Positions 43,983-54,166 of a DNA stretch of 64,000 nt are shown piece after piece. Within the stretch, counting starts at the first letter, position 1; the number at the start of each line of letters is the position of its first letter. The DNA is from Flavobacteria bacterium RIFCSPLOWO2_12_FULL_35_11 (lineage in GTDB: Bacteria; Bacteroidota; Bacteroidia; Flavobacteriales; Flavobacteriaceae): contig MGWK01000067.1 in NCBI GenBank assembly GCA_001800975.1, positions 1 to 64,000 of the forward strand, read 5' to 3'. Both the position numbers and the translations under genes were made by a program. The notes beneath the pieces were generated by a model. That model was not told where the DNA came from and ran no database searches. It saw nothing but the letters and a program-made list of their open reading frames with translations.

Positions 43983-44411
43983 ATGAATATGAAAAAATTA
44001 TTATTTACGCTATCTGTCCTTTTTTTTGCCATTTCTTCTAATGCACAACAAACTGAAGATGATATTTATGTAGGCAAAAGCAGAACGTTTGGAAATTATA
44101 AAGAAACTGACATTAAAAACACCAAACAAATTAAGGGTTCTCCAAACGTAACCGGAACAGTGGTAAAAGTTGGTTGGTGCGAAGAAGATTGTTTGACAAT
44201 TTGGGTGAAAAAAGATGATGGCACTATACTATCCGTTGGGACAAAAGACAATGGTTTTACCGTTCCAAAAGATATTGTTGGCAAAAGAATTATAATTGAA
44301 GGCTATGAGTCCGTTAAACCAATCCGCGAGAAAAAGACTGTAAAAAAAGAGTCTCAGGATGACATTCAATTTGTGGCGACAGGCGTGAAATTTTTTGACA
44401 ATAAAAAGTAA
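43983..44411 (+). CDS. DUF4920-like secreted small protein
   Basis: 142 residues: signal peptide (cleavage after SNAQ), then a beta-barrel-like domain. Conserved-looking pieces are VTGTVVKVGWCEEDCLTIWVK and IVGKRIIIEGY; the WCxxxC pair could form a disulfide or bind a metal. This matches what is known of DUF4920 proteins (OB-fold-like). Divergent from the kinase, 190 bases away. Confidence 0.7.
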   Translation: MNMKKLLFTLSVLFFAISSNAQQTEDDIYVGKSRTFGNYKETDIKNTKQIKGSPNVTGTVVKVGWCEEDCLTIWVKKDDGTILSVGTKDNGFTVPKDIVGKRIIIEGYESVKPIREKKTVKKESQDDIQFVATGVKFFDNKK

Positions 44412-44492
44412 AATCTTATTAGGGAATTCCCCAAACGCTTAAGTGCAAAAAAGCAATCAGAAAAATAATTTTTGTTTACCCGTAAATAGCTG

Positions 44493-46529
44493 ATGATGAA
44501 AAAATATATTTTTGTGGCTGTCCTACTGTTCATATTGGAAGCCACGTTTGCCCAAACCAAACCCAAACAAAAGTCAGTTGAGAAGCCACCCACTCAAAAA
44601 GAAATGGGAGATATGATGAAAGAAATGCAACAAGCATTGGAAGAGATGAGTCCGGAAGACAAAAAGGCGATGGAAGAGATGGGTGTTAAAATGCCCGACA
44701 TGAAAAACATTCAAAAAAATCTCTCGGGCGTAACTGATGCCCAACTGAAAAAAGCTTACGAAGACGAAAACAGAATTGTGCCACAAAAAGATGAAGCAAG
44801 AATCAGCACCGCATTGGCTGTAACACTTTCCAATGGGGAGATGAATGCCTTCATCAATAAAACACATTTGGCTGTGTTGGAAAAATTGTCAGCAAATACC
44901 AAAACAAAAAGCACAGAAATAATGCAACAAGTTATAAAACAGAAATCTTCCTTGGCAAATACGTCCGTAGGTTTTTGGATAGATGGCAAACCCACATTGA
45001 CACTCTATCTTATGGGAGAAGCTTGTAAAGCAGAACCTGCCAATGCCATCAACTTAAATAATTACGCTTCCTTCTTAACCATGTGTGGTGCCGAACAATT
45101 GGCACTGCCCATTTTAAACAATTTAAATAAACGTTATCCTAATAACAGCAGCATCTTCAATAACATTGCACAGGCTTGGCTTGGCCTTGGTGATTTACAA
45201 AGAGCTGAAGAATTCGCAGACAAAGCCATCCGCATTTACGCCTATCATCCGCAGGCAAATATGGCAAAATGTTTAATTGAAGAAAGCAAAGGCAATATTC
45301 CTGCCGCCATTGCAGCGGCAAAAAAATCCATCAATAAATCATATAGCAACGAAAAAGAAAACAAGTTGGGGAAATTAGGATATGACTTAAAAAGTGATGA
45401 CTTGAACTGGGATCGGCCAATGCCTCAGGATGCTTTAGGATTGGGAAAATTTAGTTGGCCGGAATATCCTTTAGATGTTGAACAAAATAAATTGCTCGAA
45501 AAAGAATGGAATGATTTTAAAAAAGAATGCCAGCAAAAAATAAATGAATTGAAAATAAAACAGGAAAGAGCAGAACAGGAATATTTAACACAATCCGGTT
45601 TGCGCACCCAACAGATTCTTCAGGCAGGCCAAAATGGGCACTATGTACAACCGATGCCTGGCTATGCAGCTAAAGCCATTAAAAAACTAGGTCCAGGGGT
45701 AAACGATGTAAATGGCACTATGTCTTTTGTTTTTGCCAAAGAATTGGAGCCCGTGGTAAAAGCTTTAACCGCTGTTGGAGGATATGAAAAAATCCTAAAT
45801 GAAAAACAAATTCAATTAGACAGAAAATATGAAGACCAAATTGGGGAAGGAAAAACCAATCCTTTAGAAGCAATATGCAAAGATGAAAACGCAATTCGTT
45901 CTGAATTTTTAAAGGATGCAAATAGTGGTCTGCAAAGTGCTTATCGTAATTATTTTAATTATTCACGCCGCAGAACAAGCGACCTTTTATATTATTACCA
46001 ATACACGATGTGGCCGGATCAATTTGAACTGGCAAAATTGATGGCGCAAGTTGCCTGGCTAACACAAATAAAAGACCAACGGGTGTTTTTTAAAGATAAA
46101 AGTAGTTGGTGCAATACTGTACCCAAAAATAAAAAGTCCGGCACATTGCAAAATTTTGATGATGTGCATTGCGAGTATGTAAGCACTATGAATTTAGGCG
46201 TTTATAAAATTACATCAAGCTGCAGCAATTTGGTAGGAGAATTTGATTTTGGCGGTGTAAAAATTAATATGTCTGACAATGTGGAAACAAACAGAATGAA
46301 TGGCACCGTCATTATAGGTGCACCCGAAATGCCATGGGAAAGCGAGGTGGGACTAGGGGTTGATGGGCTGATTGAATTTGATAATACCGGTATAACAGAT
46401 GTTGGAGTAATTGGGAAAGCCGAAATAAAATTGCTGGGCAAGGATGTTGCAGGAAGTGAACTAAGATATACCGTTAACACAGGCGTAAGTACATCAGGCA
46501 AAGGAATTTTACAGGGTATTGCAAACTGA
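44493..46529 (+). CDS. Secreted TPR protein, first of the six-gene secreted-protein operon
   Basis: 678 residues. Signal peptide (to about 21), a Met/Glu-rich segment (KEMGDMMKEMQQALEEMSPE), then TPR-like helices (about 180-290: GAEQLALPILNNLNKRYPNN, LGDLQRAEEFADKAIRIY). Next a coiled coil (about 340-375), an aromatic-rich helix (RRTSDLLYYYQYTMWPDQFE) and a C-terminal beta-rich domain (about 545-678). Its TPR, coiled coil, aromatic and beta order is the same as in the 1073-residue protein at 49456. No enzyme motif. Function unknown. Confidence 0.8.
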   Translation: MMKKYIFVAVLLFILEATFAQTKPKQKSVEKPPTQKEMGDMMKEMQQALEEMSPEDKKAMEEMGVKMPDMKNIQKNLSGVTDAQLKKAYEDENRIVPQKDEARISTALAVTLSNGEMNAFINKTHLAVLEKLSANTKTKSTEIMQQVIKQKSSLANTSVGFWIDGKPTLTLYLMGEACKAEPANAINLNNYASFLTMCGAEQLALPILNNLNKRYPNNSSIFNNIAQAWLGLGDLQRAEEFADKAIRIYAYHPQANMAKCLIEESKGNIPAAIAAAKKSINKSYSNEKENKLGKLGYDLKSDDLNWDRPMPQDALGLGKFSWPEYPLDVEQNKLLEKEWNDFKKECQQKINELKIKQERAEQEYLTQSGLRTQQILQAGQNGHYVQPMPGYAAKAIKKLGPGVNDVNGTMSFVFAKELEPVVKALTAVGGYEKILNEKQIQLDRKYEDQIGEGKTNPLEAICKDENAIRSEFLKDANSGLQSAYRNYFNYSRRRTSDLLYYYQYTMWPDQFELAKLMAQVAWLTQIKDQRVFFKDKSSWCNTVPKNKKSGTLQNFDDVHCEYVSTMNLGVYKITSSCSNLVGEFDFGGVKINMSDNVETNRMNGTVIIGAPEMPWESEVGLGVDGLIEFDNTGITDVGVIGKAEIKLLGKDVAGSELRYTVNTGVSTSGKGILQGIAN

Positions 46530-46558
46530 TAAATAGAGTATCACTTAAATAATTGAAA

Positions 46559-47557
46559 ATGAAAAAATATAGTATTGCTTTTATATTCGTGACTATGCTG
46601 GTGCTTACCTCTTTTGCGCAGGGTAATTTAACCAGTGATTGCTCGGCGGAAAAATTAAGGCAAATCCCAGGTACTTGGAAAGCTGGACAGCAGGGCTCTA
46701 TCGTTAATGTTGCTGCCACAGATTTAATAAAAGAAAAAGCTGTAATCGCAGACATTCACAACATGATTTCATCAAACTACAATCCAAAGGGATGCCAAAT
46801 AGCTTACAGCACAGTGTTCGGCAAAAATCCAAGCAGCGGGGAAACTTTTATAGCGGATCCCTATTATTATGCTATGTATATTCTAAGGTATCTATGCGAT
46901 GGAAACAGCACTGATAAATCGAAATACTATGTTGATATTTCCACGCCAACAACGGTTAATATTGTTGCCAATGCGATGTATTGGTTGAATAATCTTTATG
47001 CTGCAAATATTCCGGTTGATGATTTCAGGGGATATCTTAAACTTGAAATAAGACCTGAAAGAAAAAACGGGGTCTATTTTATGGGTAAAAAGAAAGAAAG
47101 TTACAACGAAGAAATATATGAGTACCGATGGTTGATTACGTATAACGATACCTTGCCATTTACCTATATCAGTCGCAAAGAATATCTTCTGTTACAAAAA
47201 AAGCGACTGGAGAAATCCATACTAGACAGTCCGGGAGAAAAGGAATATTTGCAGAAATACTTCAATAACATCAGTGAATACTTAAAAAAGCCAGAAAGCG
47301 AATTGAGCAAAGATGCCATTTGCATGTGGAATGATGAGGAGCGGTTTAACGGTTTTGTGGAAGAAGGCACCCGTGGCTCCTTTATTGCGATAAAACCAAA
47401 TCTTTCTTATTACAAGAAAAATCTGCCCAAGTCATCGCCACAGTTTTTTACGGTTGTATTTAAAATCGCTATGGGCGATCCCGTATTCGAGGCAAATATG
47501 GCAGCAATAGAAAAAGCGGTTGATTTTACCAAACTTAAAGATATGCTGGGAAAATAA
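46559..47557 (+). CDS. Secreted protein, KEYL-motif family, short member
   Basis: 332 residues from MKKYSIAFIF (a TTG two codons upstream is not preferred). Signal peptide to about 21 (SFAQ). The body has alternating beta strands and a stretch FTYISRKEYLLLQKKRLEKS that recurs in the two following proteins as P-F-I-K-L-T-K-A-E-Y-L and P-V-T-R-K-E-Y-L. After it comes a charged helix. No catalytic motif. Belongs to the operon 44493-55501, with 29 bases to the gene before. Confidence 0.75.
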   Translation: MKKYSIAFIFVTMLVLTSFAQGNLTSDCSAEKLRQIPGTWKAGQQGSIVNVAATDLIKEKAVIADIHNMISSNYNPKGCQIAYSTVFGKNPSSGETFIADPYYYAMYILRYLCDGNSTDKSKYYVDISTPTTVNIVANAMYWLNNLYAANIPVDDFRGYLKLEIRPERKNGVYFMGKKKESYNEEIYEYRWLITYNDTLPFTYISRKEYLLLQKKRLEKSILDSPGEKEYLQKYFNNISEYLKKPESELSKDAICMWNDEERFNGFVEEGTRGSFIAIKPNLSYYKKNLPKSSPQFFTVVFKIAMGDPVFEANMAAIEKAVDFTKLKDMLGK

Positions 47558-47590
47558 CATCCCCATGAATAAAACTTTCAAATCAATAAA

Positions 47591-49444
47591 ATGAAAAAAT
47601 ACATACTTGTTCTATTCGGTACACTGATCTTTTGCAATAATAGTATTATAGCCCAATCAATCCCAACTCAATCCATTCAGGACAGCATTATTGGCTGGAT
47701 GAAAGTGTACAACTTTAAAGGCGTTAAAGAAGCAAAAAAAGTTGATGACAAATTGTATTCAGCGGCACAATTATCAATCTGTGATTCCTTAGCAAACTGG
47801 ATTCAAGCCAGCTATACGCCAAAAGGCGGATTAGGCGATGTAAAAAAAGCTGTTTCTGAAAAACTGGGATTGTATAATCAATATACCGCAGCCCTGCCGC
47901 AGAGTTATGGCGCCTATTCAAAAACTTACGTTTTCCTGAAGTACGACAGCAACCATAAAATGGTGCCGGAAAACAATCTCGGCACTTATTGGGGCATATT
48001 TGCCAATCAGGTTCCGGGTTGGCCTATACGGGATTTCAGCACCCCCTCTCAATACTATTTCACAATGCCTTCTTTTGAATCATCAATTTTGGGAGAAGAA
48101 AAAACAAAAAAAATACACGACTTGTCCAAGGTTTCGAACGTGAAACCGTATATCCATTTTTGGGTGAAGGATATTGAAGCAGGAGGCGGAACGGATTATG
48201 TGTTGTTATGCAAAAACAACAAATCGCCATTTATAAAATTAACCAAAGCCGAATATTTGCAATTATTAGAACAGGCGATACCCAAAGTTTACCAAGCAGA
48301 AAAGAAAAAACTTTACGAAAAGGAACAGGGCAATCAAAAAAGTATAGAAGTGTTCATGAAGGTTCTGGATGATAAAAAAGAAAATCGTATAACCAATTTA
48401 AAAAAAATAAAAGAGAAATATAAAGACCGTCTGGGAGAAATTGCCCTCACCAGTGCCCAACCATCGCTTACTGATTTGGATAATGGAAGAGATGTATTCA
48501 GTAATGGTTATTTGTCAGATGTTGAATCAACATCGGGAAGAGTGCCTGTTTATAAGGTTGACCCGGAAATGGCTGAGCTTTGTAAAAAAAATAAACCCCA
48601 ATGGATATTGGTTAGCTGGTGGTGGAGCCCCTTGGACGCTGTAGAAAAATATATGCATGAATCCATTATCAACAATTTTAATTTCGATTATGTCTATAAT
48701 TTTTTCTTCAACCCCGAAAAAGTAAAAGGCCAACCGTATAAGCCACTTCGCTCCCCTGTTTACAAAGAAAAAATAGTGGTCACTAAAGCTTCAGAAGCTA
48801 CCAATAAAAATACGGCAGATACAAACATCCATTTCTTTGAAGATTTTTCCACCACAGTTATAGACAAAAAACCAATTGGCTGGCAAGCGAAATTAGGTTC
48901 GGACGGATCTACAAGTGTTATTACAAAACTCGATGGGCTAGGCGGAAACTGGGCGGTATTGAAAGGCCATTATATAAGTGCTACTTCTCTAAAAAAACCG
49001 CTTCCGCAAAATTTTACGTTGAGTTATGAACTGAACGCCTCCCAAAACTTTACTTGGGGAGCAAAAGGATTAACTTTTCAGTTATCGAAAGAAACAACGC
49101 CAGGCAATGCAGAATCTTACCTGAAACTGAAACTGCGTCCAGGTTCCGGCGGTGCCAATGGAGAAGCGACATTGGAGACTAAATTCCCATCTGGTTATGC
49201 CAATGAAACCAAATGGTATGTGGCTACTGGTTTTTCCAACAATAAAAAAAATAACCGCATCACAGTAACCATCAAAAAAAGTGGTGAAAACCTTCAGGTG
49301 TTTATTGATAAAAATAAAATTGCCGAATACAAAAAAGCAATGCCTGCAACCCTTTTATTTAATGCCCTTTCATTTGATTGCAGCGGCAACTCGGCAGAAA
49401 ATGATAAATTTTATATCAGCAATATTAAAATCATAAAAAATTAA
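47591..49444 (+). CDS. Secreted protein: KEYL-motif N-terminus fused to a lectin-like C-terminal module
   Basis: 617 residues: signal peptide (to about 22), the shared KEYL-type region (about 120-260, with PFIKLTKAEYLQLLEQAIP), and a C-terminal beta module (about 410-617; FFEDFSTTVIDKKPIGWQ, LDGLGGNWAVLKG, YISNIKIIKN). The module is the same as in the OmpA protein that ends the operon (EDFSEDAIGDFPVNW, LDGNWLMMQEN, YFISNLRV). It resembles concanavalin-like carbohydrate-binding folds. Function unknown. Confidence 0.78.
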   Translation: MKKYILVLFGTLIFCNNSIIAQSIPTQSIQDSIIGWMKVYNFKGVKEAKKVDDKLYSAAQLSICDSLANWIQASYTPKGGLGDVKKAVSEKLGLYNQYTAALPQSYGAYSKTYVFLKYDSNHKMVPENNLGTYWGIFANQVPGWPIRDFSTPSQYYFTMPSFESSILGEEKTKKIHDLSKVSNVKPYIHFWVKDIEAGGGTDYVLLCKNNKSPFIKLTKAEYLQLLEQAIPKVYQAEKKKLYEKEQGNQKSIEVFMKVLDDKKENRITNLKKIKEKYKDRLGEIALTSAQPSLTDLDNGRDVFSNGYLSDVESTSGRVPVYKVDPEMAELCKKNKPQWILVSWWWSPLDAVEKYMHESIINNFNFDYVYNFFFNPEKVKGQPYKPLRSPVYKEKIVVTKASEATNKNTADTNIHFFEDFSTTVIDKKPIGWQAKLGSDGSTSVITKLDGLGGNWAVLKGHYISATSLKKPLPQNFTLSYELNASQNFTWGAKGLTFQLSKETTPGNAESYLKLKLRPGSGGANGEATLETKFPSGYANETKWYVATGFSNNKKNNRITVTIKKSGENLQVFIDKNKIAEYKKAMPATLLFNALSFDCSGNSAENDKFYISNIKIIKN

Positions 49445-49455
49445 ATAATCATTTT

Positions 49456-52400
49456 ATGAAAAAAATATTATCTCTTTCAACGCTGCGACTCCCTTTATCG
49501 CTTATTGTGTTTTACCTGTTGATAGCACAGGTAAGTTTTGCACAAGACTGTAAAACACAGGCTGCAAATAAGCCCTCCACTTTAGTTAGAGGTACGGACG
49601 ATATTATTTCCCCTTCCGGCAAAATGAGTTCCATAGACTTAGCTAAAATGAAACCTCATCTTGGCAAAGCAGAAAACTGGATAAAAAACAGGCTTACCAA
49701 TTTTACAGGAGCCAAACTGCTTTACAGCAATAATTTTTATCCTGATTACCAGAATGGCGGCCCGATAAGTGTAAATTTTTATAAGGCTACCGGTATTAAA
49801 AGTTCTTACAGTTCCCAAATGAGGTTCTTTGCTTACTATTGTTATGATAACAGTAACACCATACATACAGAAGCAGAAAGCGGCTCTTCTGTATCGGTAA
49901 TTTTTAATAATGTATTTGCTTCCGGGCTAACCACAGATGCCGGCGTTTATACCATTAACGGAAAGCCGGCATTCAAGACCATTCAAAAAAAAAGCAGCGA
50001 AGGCAGAATTGATTTTTATGAACAGAGGTCTCAGGATAATGCAACTGCCAAAATGTACACATCAAATGATTATATCATTTTGCGAAACAGTGATAAGCCG
50101 GTTTTTCTTCCTGTTACACGCAAAGAATACCTGGAGCAAATGCTTAAGGATATTGAAACTTCCGGCACAAGTAATTCAAAATTTATGACTGAAGTATACA
50201 CTCAGAATGTAAAACAGTTTGAGGCGGAAATGAAAGCGTACAAAAACGACAAAACCTATACGTCGGAAAAAGAAGCAAAACGAAGAAAATGGTTTGAAGA
50301 AGATCAGGAAAAACTTAAAAAAACCAGTAGTAAAATTAACCCTGACACAGAAGCCGCCAAAGAAGTAGTACTACAATACTTAAAAAAACCAGCCGAATGG
50401 CTCAGCCGCAGTTTCAATAATTTTTACTCCTATTCAACCTACACAGCAAATGGGGTTAGTCAATATTTGGAAAACCTGGACAAATCTTTTGTGAGCAAAG
50501 AAGAAGAAGAAGAAGAAGAAGAAGAAGAAGAAGAAGAAACCAACTATGAGATTGTTTCAATTAATCCTGCCTATTTTAATAAAGCATTTAGCAGTGATGT
50601 ACCACAATTAATAATACTGTATTTACGAAATGGTTCATATCCACACATGCTAAAAGTTGCCGCTCTTGTTAAACAGCCTGGTGCGCTTGCTCCTTTGGAA
50701 GCAATGTTGAATCCCGGCAAGTCTGCATCACCGGTAGTGACTCCAACTGAAATAGTTTCAAACTATTCTTTGTCCTACCTGCCAAAACTGACTAAACTCA
50801 CAGCGTTAACTGTGCCTGCCGATATGAAGCCTTCCCTGGCTCCTATTGCAAATAATTATAATAATGCTGCACCCGCTGCTACATTCAGTTTTACAATTCC
50901 GCCACGTTCTCCAAAGCTTAATCAATTGCCGCAACCCTTAACTACGGAAAGTTATAAAACTTACATACAGCAACTTTACACAAGTATTTTAAACGCTGTA
51001 AAACCTAATGAAAAAAAGAAAGCAGATGATTATTTGAAGACTAAAAATCTAACACAATCAAAAGACATCAGCAACACAGCTTTTGCCACCTGGCTGCAAA
51101 ATGTGCCAACAGTAAGTTTGTATTTATACAGTAAAGCATTGGTGTCAAATCCTTCGGATGCACTGGCAGCCAATAATTTTTCTGCCTTTTTAATCATGGG
51201 TGGATTGCCTGAAAAATCGATCCCCATGCTGGAATACTGGAACATACAAAAACCCGGAGAAGCAACCTTACTCAGCAACCTTGGAAATGCTTATTACCAA
51301 CTGGGAGATGTGGACAATGCAATGAAATATTTGCAGGAATGCGTAAAGTTCGATACCCTGAATCCAACTGCCAATAAAATTCTTTGTATGATGTATCTAA
51401 AAAAAGGGAACACAAAAAAAGCAGAAGAGCATATCACGAAATCGTTAACAACCAGCTACGATGAACAGGTGGTAGCCATTCTCCATGAGATTGATAATAA
51501 AGCAAAGCCCGGAGAAATAATGAGCCGGCTGCCTGTAGAAGAATTTCCAATGCTCAAAAGAATCAAGTTACCCGAGATGCCATCAAAGCTGGACGAAATG
51601 AAACAGTATGAAATAGAATTGGATGCAGCAAAGAAATCAATGTCAATGACAGTAGCAGATATTGAATCTAAAATTCCTAAAATAGATGAAGACTTAAGTC
51701 AAAAGATATTGATGGCAAGTCTCACAAAGGGGATTTCCCCGCTTCGTGTAAAAGCGCAGTATATTATTCTGGATGAGATGCAAACATACCAGCGCGAAAG
51801 TATACGGGAATCTGATGTATTTAAATATCAATTAAAAAAGCTGGCGGAACCCTTTAATACAAAGACGAAAGCCATCCATAAAAATTACGCTGAGAAGTTA
51901 AACAAGCTTGAAGGTGGTGAAGCTGGAGATGAGGATGAAATAGCAACCCTTGAGTTAGCAAAATGTAAGGAGCTAAATGCAGCAACAGGAAAGTATCTGG
52001 CTGAATTATCACCCTTGGTAAATACATATGCACAACGGATGGAATATATATCCCGGAAATTTTACGGGGAATATGCCTATTGGGGGCCATACTGGATGCC
52101 GAAAACAACCATCTCCTTCCCATCAATCGAAAGTGCTTATTTAAAAGATATATCAGGTATTCTTAGTGAATATAGAATTGTAAACAAATCAGATTGTTCT
52201 GTATTTGAAGAGCTTGCAAAGAAAGATGGGAAACTTCAGGAATGGGAAGATGAGTTTTGTGCAAGCTTTAAAGGGAATTATGGAATAGGAGGGGCATCAT
52301 TAGATTATAACTGTAACGGCTGGAAAATAGAAGGCGGTGAAGGTATACTTGGTGAAATGGGAGCGAATTATAATGATGATGGTTCATTTGATTCTTTTAC

Positions 52401-52677
52401 ACTTGGCGGCGGCTTAGGTGCAAACTGGAATGTTGGGTCAGGCGGAGTTGCAGAAATAGAAGCAGGAGCCTCAGTAAAGGAATTTGTTAAGATTGGTAAG
52501 GATAGGTCAACCGGCACTTGGGAAGTTAAAGATTTCGGTGCAAAAGGTAAGGTATCTCTTGAAGGCAAAGTGTTGGGTGTATCGGCTGGTGATATAAATG
52601 TGGCGGAAGTTTCTGTATCGGTAAATGCTGGTGTTCAGGCAGGTGGAGCGGTTGCTCCAATACTCAACTTAAATTAA
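49456..52677 (+). CDS. Very large secreted protein with poly-Glu tract, TPRs and beta-rich C-terminus
   Basis: 1073 residues. Signal peptide (cleaved after VSFAQ, about 30). Shared KEYL-type region (about 60-260, PVTRKEYLEQMLK). A perfect run of 13 Glu codons GAA (50500-50538) follows. TPRs occur around 540-660 (LLSNLGNAYYQLGDVDNAMK). A coiled-coil helix (about 710-860) precedes an aromatic helix (QRMEYISRKFYGEYAYWGP). The C-terminus (about 950-1073) is a glycine-rich beta domain ending in VSVNAGVQAGGAVAPI. It appears to be a fusion of the architectures of 46559 (N-half) and 44493 (C-half). 11 bases after the preceding gene. Confidence 0.8.
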   Translation: MKKILSLSTLRLPLSLIVFYLLIAQVSFAQDCKTQAANKPSTLVRGTDDIISPSGKMSSIDLAKMKPHLGKAENWIKNRLTNFTGAKLLYSNNFYPDYQNGGPISVNFYKATGIKSSYSSQMRFFAYYCYDNSNTIHTEAESGSSVSVIFNNVFASGLTTDAGVYTINGKPAFKTIQKKSSEGRIDFYEQRSQDNATAKMYTSNDYIILRNSDKPVFLPVTRKEYLEQMLKDIETSGTSNSKFMTEVYTQNVKQFEAEMKAYKNDKTYTSEKEAKRRKWFEEDQEKLKKTSSKINPDTEAAKEVVLQYLKKPAEWLSRSFNNFYSYSTYTANGVSQYLENLDKSFVSKEEEEEEEEEEEEETNYEIVSINPAYFNKAFSSDVPQLIILYLRNGSYPHMLKVAALVKQPGALAPLEAMLNPGKSASPVVTPTEIVSNYSLSYLPKLTKLTALTVPADMKPSLAPIANNYNNAAPAATFSFTIPPRSPKLNQLPQPLTTESYKTYIQQLYTSILNAVKPNEKKKADDYLKTKNLTQSKDISNTAFATWLQNVPTVSLYLYSKALVSNPSDALAANNFSAFLIMGGLPEKSIPMLEYWNIQKPGEATLLSNLGNAYYQLGDVDNAMKYLQECVKFDTLNPTANKILCMMYLKKGNTKKAEEHITKSLTTSYDEQVVAILHEIDNKAKPGEIMSRLPVEEFPMLKRIKLPEMPSKLDEMKQYEIELDAAKKSMSMTVADIESKIPKIDEDLSQKILMASLTKGISPLRVKAQYIILDEMQTYQRESIRESDVFKYQLKKLAEPFNTKTKAIHKNYAEKLNKLEGGEAGDEDEIATLELAKCKELNAATGKYLAELSPLVNTYAQRMEYISRKFYGEYAYWGPYWMPKTTISFPSIESAYLKDISGILSEYRIVNKSDCSVFEELAKKDGKLQEWEDEFCASFKGNYGIGGASLDYNCNGWKIEGGEGILGEMGANYNDDGSFDSFTLGGGLGANWNVGSGGVAEIEAGASVKEFVKIGKDRSTGTWEVKDFGAKGKVSLEGKVLGVSAGDINVAEVSVSVNAGVQAGGAVAPILNLN
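50500..50538 (+). repeat. (GAA)13 microsatellite inside a coding region
   Basis: Thirteen uninterrupted GAA codons. A perfect codon repeat at this length is prone to change by whole triplets, so it would vary a poly-Glu linker without breaking the frame. Confidence 0.95.
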
Positions 52678-52784
52678 AACCACAAAAGAGTAACGGCGCT
52701 TAAATGTTACTGAAAAATCATGGTTTTGCAGGATGAAAAACAATGGATAACCGGAATATTCTTGAATAGAAATAAATAAATAAC

Positions 52785-54134
52785 ATGAAAAAGACAATTT
52801 TTCTCCTCTGCGTTCTTTGCTTTTCTGTAGCAATATCATTTGCTCAAAAAGAAACATACGATCTGGTAACTTACACTCCTCCGCCAAGAGAGGGATGGAA
52901 AAAGGAAGTAAAAGCAAACACCTATACAAGCTACACCATAACCAACAACCAAACAAAAAGTTATTGCCAGTTGTTTATTATGCTAAGTACCGGCAGCAAA
53001 GGCGGCATTAAACAAGATTTTGAAAGTGAATGGCAAAACCTGGTTGTCAATGAATATGGTGTTAAGGAAGTATTTCAGGAAACAGAAACGATAACTGAAA
53101 ATGGTTGGCAGATGAAAAGCGCCCTCGGAAGCTTTGTGTTTAATAATCAAAATTGTGCCGTTTTAATCAGCACCATGAGTGGTTACAATAAAGTGGTCAG
53201 TATTGTTTCAGTCACCAATAGCGAAGATTACTCTTCCGATTTAGAAAATTTTTTTTCTTCAGTTGAAATGGGAAATCCATCAATTGATTTTCCAATGACA
53301 CAAACAACCACTGCCCCTCCGGGCAATAATAAGTTTGCTTTCAACACTACTAATTTCGATGATGGCTGGACAAGCACTGTGCAGGAAGATTGGGTAGAGG
53401 CTGCAAAAGGAAACATCCGCGTTTTAATTCATTACCCAAACAAACAAGCCGACACCTACAATTCAGTTTTGCTGGATGGATTAAAAAATGCCTGGAATAC
53501 ATTGGTTGCGCCAAAATATAGCAGTGCAATTAATATTGAATTTAAACCAATCAACGGCTGGCAATCCATTGAATTTGCAGAAGCGGATTTGGTGGAAAAG
53601 CTAACCGGCAAAACCATTTATGTGGTGTTGTTTAAAATGAACTATTCAAATGGCAGCGGTAAATACCTAGAATTTATTACGCCAAATAAAAGATCGTTTG
53701 AAGAGGAATTTGGCGCCTATCATGAATCTTCTTACGGATGGGAAAAAATGGAAAATATGGCTAATTACAACAAATTTGCAGTAGCCGCTTCTGACCTTCA
53801 GGGAAAATGGACAAATGATTTTAGCGGAGCCATTCAATATGTAAATGCTTATACCGGTTACGACGCAGGTATGGCCACCCACGCATCTGCAGAAAATTTT
53901 CAAATTGGCTCGGGCAATACTTACAATTGGGATTTAGGAGTTGCCAGCGGCCAGGTTGGAAATATTAAATTTCAAAGTGTAAAATCAAATGGCGAATTTT
54001 CTATGACTGGCAACTGGCAAATCGTCTTTTCTGACATGGAAGGGAAACCCCGGACTTACAATGCATATTTTTCTTGTATAAAAGGTTTACGGATTTTATG
54101 GCTGGATAACAGGGCATTTGCCAAGGTTCAATAA
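52785..54134 (+). CDS. Secreted protein with two related beta domains
   Basis: 449 residues: signal peptide (to about 21, SFAQ), then two related domains at about 22-155 and 180-320. Each begins with a Tyr or Phe-rich strand, W-x-x-x-V, and goes on to an Asn- and Tyr-rich helix (DFESEWQNLVVNEYG and LLDGLKNAWNTLVAPKY). The C-terminal third has GKWTNDFSGAIQYVNAYTGY and is beta-rich. This layout is seen in unnamed secreted proteins of Bacteroidota. About 107 bases separate it from the gene before; no terminator there. Function unknown. Confidence 0.75.
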   Translation: MKKTIFLLCVLCFSVAISFAQKETYDLVTYTPPPREGWKKEVKANTYTSYTITNNQTKSYCQLFIMLSTGSKGGIKQDFESEWQNLVVNEYGVKEVFQETETITENGWQMKSALGSFVFNNQNCAVLISTMSGYNKVVSIVSVTNSEDYSSDLENFFSSVEMGNPSIDFPMTQTTTAPPGNNKFAFNTTNFDDGWTSTVQEDWVEAAKGNIRVLIHYPNKQADTYNSVLLDGLKNAWNTLVAPKYSSAINIEFKPINGWQSIEFAEADLVEKLTGKTIYVVLFKMNYSNGSGKYLEFITPNKRSFEEEFGAYHESSYGWEKMENMANYNKFAVAASDLQGKWTNDFSGAIQYVNAYTGYDAGMATHASAENFQIGSGNTYNWDLGVASGQVGNIKFQSVKSNGEFSMTGNWQIVFSDMEGKPRTYNAYFSCIKGLRILWLDNRAFAKVQ

Positions 54135-54166
54135 TAAAAAAAATAACTCTATTAAATAAAATAACC

